From positions 32,894,227 through 32,958,226 of the forward strand of contig NC_088873.1 in the NCBI RefSeq assembly GCF_032884065.1: 64,000 nt of DNA, written 5' to 3'. Shown here one piece after another: positions 23,655-34,881 of this stretch (the stretch's first letter is position 1; each line of letters begins with the position of its first letter). The position numbers and the translations under genes were made by a program. A model generated the notes under the pieces. The model saw only the letters and a program-made list of their open reading frames with translations. It searched no databases and had not been told where the DNA came from. Origin of the DNA: Artemia franciscana. Taxonomy: Eukaryota > Arthropoda > Branchiopoda > Anostraca > Artemiidae.

Positions 23655-24975
23655 ATCGAAGTAGATACATAAGCAGTAATGAAGCTGTTTGGCGAATTCT
23701 TTCATTTCCGATACATGAACGTAGTCCAGCTGTTGTTCACTTAGCGGTACATTTACAGAATGGTCAACGTGTTTATTTCTCGGAAACCAACGTGCAACAA
23801 AGAGCCCTGAATCCACCGGATACAAAATTAACAGCTTTTTTTTCGCTTTGCAAAAATGATTCTTTTGCAAAAAAACTGCTGTATACTGAAGTGCCTTCGT
23901 ATTACACGTGGAATACTAAAAATAAAGTATTTGAACGTCGAAAACAGGGTAAGTCAGTCGACGGCCAACCTACCATCTTCAAAGATACCACGATAGGAAG
24001 ACCCTACACCGGTCACCCCAATCAACATGAATGCTTCTTTCTACGCCTGTTTTTGGTGAATGTACCCGGTCCGACATCCTTTGAGTATTTGAGAACTGTA
24101 AACGGTACTATACATGACACTTACCGTAGTGCATGCCAAGCTCTGAATTTATTGGAGAATGACCAACACTGGGATAACTGCATCAATGACGCGTGCGAAA
24201 CGTCAACCCCAAGTGAAATTCGTGCATTGTTTGGCATCATTTTAACAACTTGCTCTCCATCAGCTCCTACAGAGTTATGGGGAAAATATAAGTCAAAAAT
24301 GTCCGTAGATATACTCCATCGAAAACAGTTAGAGACGTCAGATATGACTTTTGATTTTACATCAAAAATTTATAACTACACTTTAGTTATTATAGAAGAT
24401 TTGTGCGTACGTATGGCAAACAAACCTCTTCAGGATTTGGGAATGCCTTCATCTAACCGTATCGCTGCTGTTTCGACATGTGTAGAATTGGATCGTGAAC
24501 AAAGTTACAGTACGAGTGATCTATTGTCGTATGTACAAAATAACATTTCCAAGTTAACGTCGGAACAAAAAGACATTTATGATACGATACTCAATTTCAG
24601 GACGTATACAACTACCTGCTGATTTCTGTAATTTAGTGACGTCCAAAAATGAATTGATTGAAAAAGTATTTCCGAATATTCTAAAAAATTATAAAACATA
24701 ATAAATGGCTAAGTGAAAGAGCGATTCTCGCACCCAAAAATATAGACGTCCACGAAATCAACAATATTGTTTTGACCAAGATTCGAGACCAGGCAGTCCT
24801 TTACAAGTCAATCGACACAGTTTTGGAACCAAATGAAGCGGTTAAGTATGCATGTTTGTTTGTTTGTAAAAAGAGCGTTTGCATATGACGTCATTATTAG
24901 TACATACGGCTTTGTATATGCACAGACAATGGGAAAGCCAAGAATGTTGTATATTCGCAATTTTTACGTAGTTTA
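23655..24975 (+). pseudogene. RepHel fragments with internal deletions (copy 1)
   Basis: The frame from 23792 to 24622 (276 codons) corresponds to the linker between Rep and helicase of the full gene. It is entered by a deletion at about 23668 that joins GAAGTAGATA to GATACATAAGC through a short shared word. Near 24595 a second deletion joins YDTI to the [11 protein letters not shown] region, removing Walker A (GGTGKT), Walker B and the GDFRQ block. Beyond 24700 the frame shifts, and it ends in unrelated Helitron terminal sequence at about 24848. It cannot encode an active helicase. Confidence 0.85.
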
Positions 24976-25360
24976 ACTCCTGCAGACGAAATGAATGCTT
25001 GCCTGAAAAATTCTAATTTATGGGCACACGTAAAAATATTAAAATTAACTACAAATATGCGTGTCCGATTGCAAAACGATGACTCTGGTCAAACATTTTC
25101 AGATCAATTGATGGCAATTGGAAACGGAAAGCTCCCAGTAGTGGGAAAGCCAAAAATGTTGTATATTCGCAATTTTTACTTAGTTTGAAACACATATATA
25201 AATCTATCTATATTCACAGGTGGGACACAGGGACACAACTACAATGGCGCGTAACTAATATGGCGCGTAACGACTTACGCGCGCGGGGGGGCTTGGGGGG
25301 GCGCGAAGCGCCCCACCAACTAGGTGTTAGGGTGGCGCGAAGCGCCACCCCAACAGCTAG

Positions 25361-27372
25361 TGGTACTATACATGACACTTACCGTAGTGCATGCCAAGCT
25401 CTGAATTTATTGGAGAATGACCAACACTGGGATAACTGCATCAACGACGCGTGCGAAACGTCAAACCCAAGTCAAATTCGTGCATTGTTTGGCATCATTT
25501 TAACAACTTGCTCTCCATCAGCTCCTACAGAGTTATGGGAAAAATATAAGTCAAAAATGTCCGAAGATATACTCCATCGAAAACAGTTAGAGACGTCAGA
25601 TATGACTTTTGATTTTACATCAGAAATTTATAACTACACTTTAGTTGTTATAAAAGATTTGTGCGTACGTATGGCAAACAAACCTCTTCAGGATTTGGGA
25701 ATGCCTTCACCTAACCGTATCGCTGCTGTTTCGACATGTGTAGAATTGGATCGTGAACATGTACAAAATAACATTTCCAAGTTAACGTCGGAACAAAAAG
25801 ACATTTATGATACGATAATGCATTGTGTCGATAACAACGTTGGAGAAATTTTCTTTTTGATGCGCCAGGAGGTACTGGTAAAACGTTTGTGATAAAACTG
25901 ATTCTGGCATCAATTCGATCAAAAAATGATATAGCGTTGGCAATTGCGTCGTCCGGAATAGCCGCAACATTGCTGCCTGGTGGAAGAACTGCTCATTCCG
26001 CTTTGAAATTGCCTCTGAACTTGCATTCTACAGAAACTCCCACGTGCAATATTTCCAAATCATCTGGGATGGGTAAAGTATTGCAGCAATGCAAACTTAT
26101 TATTTGGGATGAGTGCACAATGGCACACAAAAAATCGCTCGAGGCTCTGGATCAATGCTTGAAAGATTTGCGAGGGAAGTCGAAACCCTTTGGCAGCACA
26201 TTAATATTGCTTGCGGGAGATTTCAGGCAAACATTACCTATAATACCTAGATCAACTCCTGCAGACGAAATGAATGCTTGCCTGAAAAATTCTAATTTAT
26301 GGGCACACGTAAAAACATTAAAATTAACTACAAATATGCTTGTCCGATTGCAAAACGATGACTCTGGTCAAACATTTTCAGATCAATTGCTGGCAATGGG
26401 AAACGGAAAGCTCCCAGTAGACTCAATTTCAGCACGTATACAACTACCTGCTGATTTCTGTAATTTAGTGACGTCCAAAAATGAATTGATTGAAAAAGTA
26501 TTTCCGAATATTCTAAAAAATTATAAAAATAATAAATGGCTAAGTGAAAGAGCGATTCTCGCACCCAAAAATATAGACGTCCACGAAATCAACAATATTG
26601 TTTTGACCAAGATTCGAGACCAGGCAGTCCTTTACAAGTCAGTCGACACAGTTTTGGAACCAAATGAAGCGGTTAATTATCCATCTGAATTTTTAAATTC
26701 CATAGATCTTTCAGGGTTTCCACCACACGTGCTACACGTGATTGTTTTTCCCATGGACAATTGTACCTTGCATGTTCGAGGGTCGGTAAACCTGACAATC
26801 TATTTATATACAGCGACAATTGGACAGCGAAGAATGTTGTATATTCGCAAGTTTTACGCAGTTAATTTGTATTTTGGAACCAAATGAAGCGGTTAATTAT
26901 CCATCTGAATTTTTAAATTCCATAGATCCTTCAGGGTTTCCACCACACGTGCTACAACTAAAAATAGGCGTACCAATAATACTTTTAAGAAATATCAACC
27001 CACCAAAGCTTTGCAATGGCACGCGACTTGCCGTAAAAAAAAACAATGGAAAACCTAATAGAGGCCACAATCTTGACAGGGCCTTATGAGGGTGAGGCTG
27101 TTCTTATTCCTCGCATTCCCATGATTCCAACGGATCTGCTTTTTCAATTTAAAAGATTGCAATTCCCAATTCGATTAGCATTTGCAACCACCATCAACAA
27201 AGCTCAAGGGCAATCACTAGAAAAATGCGGTATAGATCTTAATACAGATTGCTTTACCAATGTACAATTGTATGTTGCATCTTTGAGGGTCGGTAAACCT
27301 GACAATCTATTTATACGCACAGACAATGGGACAGCGAAGACTGTTGTATATTCACAAGTTTTACGTAGTTAA
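25361..27372 (+). pseudogene. Pif1-type helicase gene fragment of a Helitron (copy 1)
   Basis: The sequence starts at TGGTACTATACATGAC just after another Helitron's CTAG and covers the helicase half of the RepHel gene. A 36-base deletion lies near 25759. One G is missing before GATGCGCCAGGAGG (about 25858), which breaks the frame just before Walker A. The ORF 25889-26887 keeps WDECTMAHK and [10 protein letters not shown]. At about 26747 the sequence jumps to the gene's 3' end, and from 26870 the last 500 bp are repeated to a stop at 27372. It is dead, but young by sequence identity to the full copy. Confidence 0.85.
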
Positions 27373-27399
27373 TTTGTATTGTATCTATCTATCTATCTA

Positions 27400-27725
27400 T
27401 CTATATAAAAACGAGTTGTGTGTATGCATGTTTGTTTGTTTGTAAAAAGAGCGTTTGCATATGACGTCATTATTAGTACATACGGCTTTGTATATGGACA
27501 GACAATGGGAAAGCCAAGAATGTTGTATATTCGCAATTTTTACGTAGTTTGAAACACATATATAAATCTATCTATATTCACAGGTGGGACACAGGGACAC
27601 AACTACAATGGCGCGTAACTAATATGGCGCGTAACGACTTACGCGCGCGGGGGGGATTGGGGGGGGCGCGAAGCGCCCTACTAACTAGGTGTTGGGGTGG
27701 CGCGAGGCGCCACCCCAACAGCTAG
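27400..27725 (+). mobile_element. Short non-autonomous Helitron of about 326 bp (copy 1)
   Basis: It starts at A|TC with TCTATATAAAAACGAGTTGTG, a 5' end unlike the TATATATAAAAATAAGTTG type. It ends with the same paired GC hairpins and CTAG (27722-27725) as the large elements. The interior contains TTTGTTTGTTTGTAAAAAGAG and one TGACGTCA. It sits directly before the autonomous element. It could also be read as the 3' part of the upstream decayed Helitron. Confidence 0.65.
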
Positions 27726-27774
27726 TATATATCTATATATATATAAATAAGTTGTCTGTGGATCGTGGATCAGG

Positions 27775-27855
27775 TGACGTCATGTTTCGGCTGACGTCAT
27801 GAAATTAGTTGCCATCATTTTTGCTTTGAAGGTGACGTCATTCAAGTTATATAAG
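27775..27855 (+). promoter_or_regulatory. Helitron RepHel promoter with three CRE-type sites (copy 1)
   Basis: Three TGACGTCA words are followed by TTATATAAG and the start codons, identical to the arrangement at 57965-58045. Confidence 0.5.
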
Positions 27856-27903
27856 ACATATGTTCGCGTAGAATTCTATTAATGTTTAAGTTTACAATGA
27901 CTG

Positions 27904-30900
27904 ATGAAGATGCTCAAAGAGTCTATGCCAAAAAACTTGCTGCTGATAGAGAAAGTCAGAAAAGAAAGCGTGCCGAGGAATGAAAGCAGACTTGCTGCTA
28001 AAAGAGAAAGTGAAAAAAGAAGGCGTGCCGAGGAAAAAAGAAGGCGTGCCGAGGAATCAAAAGACCAGCAGGGAAACAGGCTTGAGGCTGATAGAGAAAG
28101 AAAGAACAGAAAGCATGCCGAGGAACTACCAGAGCAACGCAGAAGCAGACTTGCTGCTAAAAGAGAAAGTGAAAAAAGAAGGCGTGCCGAGGAATCAAAA
28201 GACCAGCAGGGAAACAGGCTTGCTGCTGATAGAGAAAGAAAGAACAGAAAGCATGCCGAGGAACTACCAGAGCAACGCAGAAGCAGACTTGCTGCTAAAA
28301 GAGAAAGTGAAAAAAGAAGGCGTGCCGAGGAATCAAAAGACCAGCAGGGAAACAGGCTTGCTGCTGATAGAGAAAGTAAGAAAAGAAAGCGTGCCGAGGA
28401 ATCAGAGCAATCTGAAAGTTATCGCCTGGCATTCAGGTACAACCCAGTCGATGATTATAGCTTGAGTAGATGTGTTCAAATCGGGACAATGTCTAAAATT
28501 TGTCCCTATTGCAAGGCCTTGAAATTCAATGGTGAAACAATGGGAATGTGTTGCACCTCAGGAAAAGTTAAACTTCCTCTATTGGCTGCACCACCAGAGC
28601 CATTGAAGACTTTCCTTACTGGAACTACGTCAGAATCTAAGCGTTTTTTGTCAAAAATCAGACAATACAACTCATGTTTCCAAATGACGTCGTTTGGAGC
28701 CCAAATCGAAAATCTAGATCAATTTATGTCTACTTTCAAAGTAAAAGGGCAAATTTATCATAAAGCAGGGTCCCTTCTACCATTCTCAGGCGAGAATCAT
28801 AAATTTTTACAATTGTACTTCATCAGTGATAGAAATTCTGAATTGAATGCACGTTGCGAAATTTCTCCCAACGTTGAAAGGACAATCGTTTCCCAATTGC
28901 AACATCTTTTCCACGAAAATAATAAGTTAGTGCGTCTGTTCAAAACAGCCATCGATTTGATGCCTACTGATACTCATAAAATTGTTATTTCCGCTGACAA
29001 AACGCCTCCTGGCCAACATGTGCGTAGATACAATGCTCCGACTATCGACGAAGTGGCAATCGTTATGGTCGGTGATCAGTTTTTACCTCGAGATATTATT
29101 CTACATAAGCGAAACGCTCAGTTGTTAAGAATTGCTGAAACTCATCGATGCTACGATGCCCTACAATATCCTATCATTTTTTGGGATGGAGCCGACGGCT
29201 ATCACTTTAATATTAAATTGATGAATCCAGTCACTAACAAAGAAATGAATAAGAAATGCAGTGCAATGCATTATTATTCCTATAGACTAATGATTCGGCA
29301 GGATGAAGAAAATTATATTTTAAAATGCCGTGAATTGTTTCACCAATTTGTCGTGGATATGTATGCTAAAATTGAATCAGAACGTTTGCTATATATCCGC
29401 CTGAATCAGACCAAGCTCCGCTCTGAACAATACATTCATTTGCGAGATGCAGTTATAAATGACGGTAATACCACAAACGTTGGAAGATTAACAATTTTAC
29501 CTTCGTCATATGCTGGCAGTCCCCGTCATATGCATGAATATGCTCAAGATGCTATTGCGTATGTTCGTCTCTATGGTCGTCCAGATTTATTTATTACATT
29601 TACATGTAATCAATCTTGGACGAGATACTGCAGCTTTTACTTCAAGGACAATCGGCGGTTCATAGGCATGACATTACGGCACGTGTCTTCCGGCAAAAGT
29701 TGAAATCACTGATAAACTACCTTGTAAAACATGAAGTGTTTGGGTCAGTGCGATGCTGGATGTACTCAGTGGAATGGCAAAAACGAGGTTTGCCACACGC
29801 ACATATACTAATCTGGCTACATAAAAAAATTACTTCAAACGAAATTGATGATGTGATTTCCGCTGAAATACCTGATAAAAATGTCGATAAGGGGTTACAT
29901 GATATTATTGTAAAAAATATGATACATGGACCTTGCGGTGCACTGAACGAAAATTCACCATGCATGGCCAAAGGAAGGTGCACAAAGCAATATCCTCGAC
30001 TTTTAGTACCCAAAATAATTACTGGCAATGATGGTTACCCACAATATAGAAGAAGATCTACTGAAGATGGCGGTAAAACAGCAATAATAAAGAAGCGTAA
30101 CGGTACCACCATCGAAGTAGATAACCAGTGGGTTGTTCCATATTCCCCTTTATTATCAAAAACATTTAATGCACACATAAACGTTGAATACTGTAACTCC
30201 GTAAAGGCAATCAAATACATATGTAAATACGTCAACAAAGGCAGTGACATGGCAGTTTTTGGCTTGCAGTCCGAAATCAAAGATTTCGATGAAATCGTAG
30301 AATATCAGGCTGGAAGATACATAAGCAGTAATGAAGCTGTTTGGCGAATTCTTTCATTTCCGATACATGAACGTAGTCCAGCTGTTGTTCACTTAGCGGT
30401 ACATTTACAGAATGGTCAACGTGTTTATTTCACGGAAACCAACGTGCAACAAAGAGTCCTGAATCCACCGGATACAACATTAACAGCTTTTTTTTCGCTT
30501 TGCAAAAATGATTCTTTTGCAAAAAAACTGCTGTATACTGAAGTGCCTTCGTATTACACGTGGAATACTAAAAATAAAGTATTTGAACGTCGAAAACAGG
30601 GTAAGTCAGTCGACGGCCAACCTACCATCTTCAAAGATACCACGATAGGAAGACTCTACACCGTTCACCCCAATCAACATGAATGCTTCTTTCTACGCCT
30701 GCTTTTGGTGAATGTACTCGGTCCGACATCCTTTGAGTATTTGAGGACTGTAAATGGTACTATACATGACACTTACCGTAGTGCATGCCAAGCTCTGAAT
30801 TTATTGGAGAATGACCAACACTGGGATAACTGCATCAATGACGCGTGCGAAACGTCAACCCCAAGTCAAATTCGTGCATTGTTTGGCATCATTTTAACAA

Positions 30901-32577
30901 CTTGCTCTCCATCAGCTCCTACAGATTTATGGGAAAAATATAAGTCAAAAATGTCCGAAGATATACTTCATCGAAAACAGTTAGAGACGTCAGACATGAC
31001 TTTTGATTTTACATCAGAAATTTATAACTACACTTTAGTTGTTATAGAAGATTTGTGCATAAGTATGGCAAACAAACCTCTTCAGGATTTGGGAATGCCT
31101 TCATCTAACCGTATCGCTGCTGTTTCGACATGTGTAGAATTGGATCATGAACAAAGTTACAGTACGAGTGATCTATTGTCGTATGTACAAAATAACATTT
31201 CCAAGTTAACGTCGGAACAAAAAGACATTTATGATACGATAATGCATTGTGTCGATAACAACGTTGGAGAAATTTTCTTTTTGGATGCGCCAGGAGGTAC
31301 TGGTAAAACGTTTGTGATAAAACTGATTCTGGCATCAATTCGATCTAAAAATGTTATAGCGTTGGCAATTGCGTCGTCCGGAATAGCCGCAACATTGCTG
31401 CCTGGTGGAAGAACTGCTCATTCCGCTTTAAAATTGCCTCTGAACTTGCATTCTACAGAAACTCCCACGTGCAATATTTCCAAATCATCTGGGATGGGTA
31501 AAGTATTGCAGCAATGCAAACTTATTATTTGGGATGAGTGCACAATGGCACACAAAAAATCGCTCGAGGCTCTGGATCAATGCTTGAAAGATTTGCGAGG
31601 GAAGTCGAAACCCTTTGGCAGCACCTTAATATTGCTTGCGGGAGATTTCAGGCAAACATTACCTATAATACCTAGATCAACTCCTGCAGACGAAATGAAT
31701 GCTTGCCTGAAAAATTCTAATTTATGGGCACACGTAAAAACATTAAAATTAACTACAAATATGCGTGTCCGATTGCAAAACGATGACTCTGGTCAAACAT
31801 TTTCAGATCAATTGCTGGCAATGGGAAACGGAAAGCTCCCAGTAGACTCAATTTCAGGACGTATACAACTACCTGCTGATTTCTGTAATTTAGTGACGTC
31901 CAAAAATGAATTGATTGAAAAAGTATTTCCGAATATTCTAAAAAATTATAAAAATAATAAATGGCTAAGTGAAAGAGCGATTCTCGCACCCAAAAATATA
32001 GACGTCCACGAAATCAACAATATTGTTTTGACCAAGATTCAAGACCAGGCAGTCCTTTACAAGTCAGTCGACACAGTTTTGGAACCAAATGAAGCGGTTA
32101 ATTATCCATCTGAATTTTTAAATTCCATAGATCTTTCAGGGTTTCCACCACACGTGCTACAACTAAAAATAGGCGTACCAATAATACTTTTAAGAAATAT
32201 AAACCCACCAAAGCTTTGCAATGGCACTCGACTTGCCGTAAAAAAAAACAATGGAAAACCTAATAGAGGCCACAATCCTGACAGGGCCTTTTGAGGGTGA
32301 GGCTGTTCTTATTCCTCGCATTCCCATGATTCCAACAGATCTGCCTTTTCAATTTAAAAGATTGCAATTCCCAATTCGATTAGCATTTGCAATCACCATT
32401 AACAAAGCTCAAGGTCAATCATTAGAAAAATGTGGTATTGATCTTAATACTGATTGTTTTTCCCATGGACAATTGTACGTTGCATGTTCGAGGGTCGGTA
32501 AACCTGACAATCTATTTATATGCAGCGAGAATTGGACAGCGAAGAATGTTGTATATTCGCAAGTTTTACGCAGTTAA
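27904..32577 (+). pseudogene. RepHel (HUH nuclease-Pif1 helicase) gene, copy 1, frameshifted
   Basis: This is the same gene as 58094-62768. Relative to that copy, one G is missing in the GGG at about 29617-29619, which splits the reading frame into 27904-29703 and 29616-32294. The break falls in the [13 protein letters not shown] motif of the Rep domain. The HAH nuclease motif, the two-tyrosine motif, GGTGKT and WDEC are intact in the second frame. A run of nine A at 32240-32248 shifts the frame again before the last 109 codons, as in the other copy. If the two loci are one, the missing G is probably a sequencing or allelic difference. Confidence 0.88.
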
Positions 32578-32585
32578 TTTGTATT

Positions 32586-33034
32586 TCGGAACCAAATGAA
32601 GCGGTTAATTATCCATCTGAATTTTTAAATTCCATAGATCCTTCAGGGTGTCCACCACACCTGCTACAACTAAAAATAGGCGTACCAATAATACTTTTAA
32701 GAAATATCAACCCACCAAAGCTTTGCAATGGCACGCGACTTGCCGTAAAAAAAAAACAATGGAAAACCTAATAGATGCCACAATCTTGACAGGGCCTTAT
32801 GAGGGTGAGGCTGTTCTTATTCCTCGCATTCCCATGATTCCAACGGATCTGCTTTTTCAATTTAAAAGATTGCAATTCCCAATTCGATTAGCATTTGCAA
32901 CCACCATCAACAAAGCTCAAGGGCAATCACTAGAAAAATGCGGTATAGATCTTAATACAGATTGCTTTACCAATGTACAATTGTATGTTGCATCTTTGAG
33001 GGTCGGTAAACCTGACAATCTATTTATACGCACA
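32586..33034 (+). repeat. Partial tandem copy of the helicase 3' end (copy 1)
   Basis: After the gene's stop at 32577 the sequence returns to GGAACCAAATGAAGCGG and repeats the last 500 bp of the gene with about ten base changes, until the gap. The equivalent is at 62777-63276. Confidence 0.9.
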
Positions 33035-33134
33035 NNNNNNNNNNNNNNNNNNNNNNNNNNNNNNNNNNNNNNNNNNNNNNNNNNNNNNNNNNNNNNNNNN
33101 NNNNNNNNNNNNNNNNNNNNNNNNNNNNNNNNNN
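33035..33134. other. Assembly gap of 100 N
   Basis: Exactly 100 N, the usual placeholder for a join of unknown length. It truncates copy 1 of the duplicated 10.7-kb block. Confidence 0.99.
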
Positions 33135-33632
33135 TATGCTTGGGAGAAAGGGCAAACTTCATCATTATGGGATTCGGCATAAAGACCAGCGTATTTCTTC
33201 TCGATTTATAACGAAGAGGTCGAGATTTTTACCAAGGAACATCATAACAAGCACATGGATAAAATTTCATACTGTATATGATGATACTAAATCATTTAAC
33301 ATAATAAGACATGAACTTTTAAATTTTTTCCTAGAAATTTTTCACCATTAATCTTTGTTTTTCTCTCTATGGATTTTTTTTAATTCATTGTCTCTGATTG
33401 CTCATGATGTCATTCTCCGTGCACGTTTGTTTGATTGTTTTGTTATTGTGGTAATTATTTTGTCATTCTGCTTTGTGTGTGGGCCGTGGACTTGGGTATT
33501 GGATCTTCAACTAATATTATTTATGTTGTAAATATTGATGGGGTCACCACAATCACGAGCTCTGTCTCTCCATGGTAACCCAGTGTATTTTATTTGTTAT
33601 GCGTATTATGTTAATAAATTGAATTTGAACTT
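33135..33632 (+). pseudogene. 3' end of a LINE of another family
   Basis: The frame 33135-33349 reads HHYGIRHKDQRI...IKFHTVYD, with a C-terminal LLNFFLEIF and a stop. It resembles the YNTRH...P-WN-LP...FK--L--YLL tail of CR1/Jockey-type polymerases. The 3' UTR that follows ends AATAAATTGAATTTGAAC at about 33628, a typical short-repeat LINE tail. The 5' part is lost at the gap. Confidence 0.55.
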
Positions 33633-33698
33633 ACAAGAGGCAAAATAGGACCGTTGCAAATACGCATGAAAAAAAAACAAATTGAAAGAAAAACTCAC

Positions 33699-33883
33699 CA
33701 CCACTCATAATAATTGTCTGGGTCTAAATGAGCTATCTCTACAGCATTTTTGTATACGGCAGATTTTATAGGCTCTAATAAAGAAAACTGGATAACATCG
33801 ACTTTGGGATGTACAGCAATGTAAGAGCCGTGATGTTTGATGAATGTGAGGAAATCTTGGTAGGAGGATTCGTTTCCATTGCC
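33699..33883 (-). CDS. APAF1: Apaf-1/Dark homologue, exon just before the WD40 repeats
   Basis: Minus-strand exon of 185 bp with acceptor ATATTTCAG and donor TGGTG|GTGAGT. It encodes a segment containing SYQDFLTFIKHHGSYI, then IQFSLLEPIKSAVYKNA and ending YYEWW. The pattern (NFQEFL...LGR, QLGLCEP--S-VY--A, LEW) matches the helical segment between the winged-helix region and the first WD40 repeat of Apaf-1. Apaf-1 is the cytochrome-c-responsive scaffold that assembles the apoptosome and activates caspase-9-type proteases. It continues in phase from the exon at 42574-42804. The WD40 exons that should follow to the left are absent before the gap. Confidence 0.75.
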
Positions 33884-34129
33884 CTGAAATATGTTAAAAC
33901 GTGAAAATGTGCTTATTTTTTGCGGCTTCTCCCAAGGATGGTATAAACCTACACATAAGCAGGAAATTCGATTTCAAGCCAATATGAAGAAAACAAGTTA
34001 ATAGTTTCTATTAATACGATGCAGTACTATCTATATCCGACTTCGGATCTATTAGAATATGTGATACACCTTTTGATCTATGTAATATCTTGCCTTGATA
34101 AAAATACGAAAATACACACTATTAAGAAT

Positions 34130-34480
34130 CTTCCTCATTCGAATGACCTTACCTTAGACCTTAGATCCTACTGTGCCACTAGAGGCACTCGCACCATCCA
34201 CAAAGAGTCGCCAGTCATCCCGCATGTGCGCTTCTGCCCAAACATCTTCCCATTCTGGTTCGATCGTCGTGTGAATGTTGGACAATTCTCATTGATAGGT
34301 GCGACACAAGGTGTTCTTTGGTCGACCTCTCCTGCGGTTTCCCTGAGTTTGCCATTCTACACTCTGTCTCGAGACGACATTATCTTTCATACGGATAACG
34401 CGCCCAAGGTATCGCCACCTCTTTTGCTGAATGTCGTCTCTAACCATGGGTTGGTCTGAGATAGGGCGGGTCGACCAGTT
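34130..34480 (-). pseudogene. 3' end of a LINE, minus strand (RTE-like block)
   Basis: The reverse complement reads RWRYLGRVIRMKDNVVSRQS, then GNRRRGRPKNTLCRTYQ and a DDWRLFVDGA ending. This is the W-WLGHV-RM...GKR-RGRPK-TW...W--L--A block found at the C-terminus of many LINE polymerases. One stop interrupts it. It lies in the Apaf-1 intron. Confidence 0.65.
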
Positions 34481-34881
34481 AAATTGGGCTGGCGTGTTGA
34501 ATGGGCGTGGTTTGATATAAAATGTCGTATAGCGTATTTTGTTTTACCACAGTCGAAATTGAAGTATCCATATTTCTTACTTGTCAAAACATGCCTCAAA
34601 AACCATTGGTAAATGGTAAAATAATGCATCTGATATATGTTGTGTAGAAACCGCATCATCTTCATCTTAGCTGCAACCTAGTAAAGAGCGAACCGATGCT
34701 CACAGAAAGAAAATGTGGTTTAACTAAATTTTCCATTCGAACAGAAGCGTTGGACTACTTGAGAGCCAATTGACACTGATTAAGAAAAGGATTTTCTCAA
34801 TAATTTAATTTTTTGTATACATAGCTAGAGCAAACAAATTCACTTGACTTGTCAAAGTTAGCACACAAATTTTGTACAGAC

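Larger units (their letters stand above)
22826..25360 (+). mobile_element. Composite internally deleted Helitron, plus strand (copy 1)
   Basis: It starts in the TATATATAAAAATAAG 5' sequence (the first bases are replaced by the head-to-head neighbour) and ends at CTAG 25357-25360 after the GC hairpin. It contains three TGACGTCA motifs, a 98-codon ORF, a minisatellite, Rep/helicase fragments joined by deletions, and a piece of the terminal region of another Helitron type (about 24848-24975). The base after CTAG is T, and the sequence beyond is helicase gene interrupted between A and T, as Helitron insertion predicts. Confidence 0.78.
27732..33034 (+). mobile_element. Autonomous-type Helitron, copy 1, cut by the assembly gap
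   Basis: It begins A|TC at 27732 (TCTATATATATATAAATAAG) and matches the full element at 57922-63629 base for base with rare differences, until the N gap at 33035. The 3' hairpin end is therefore missing here. Confidence 0.9.

Noticed and set aside
27980-28465. 161-codon ORF in the second frame of the RepHel N-terminus (also 58170-58655)
   Set aside because: It is a shadow of the 126-bp in-gene repeats, whose length is a multiple of three, so all frames stay open.
33136-33351. Frame after the gap considered as a host exon
   Set aside because: It ends in a stop followed by a LINE-like 3' UTR and tail, and its peptide fits a polymerase C-terminus.
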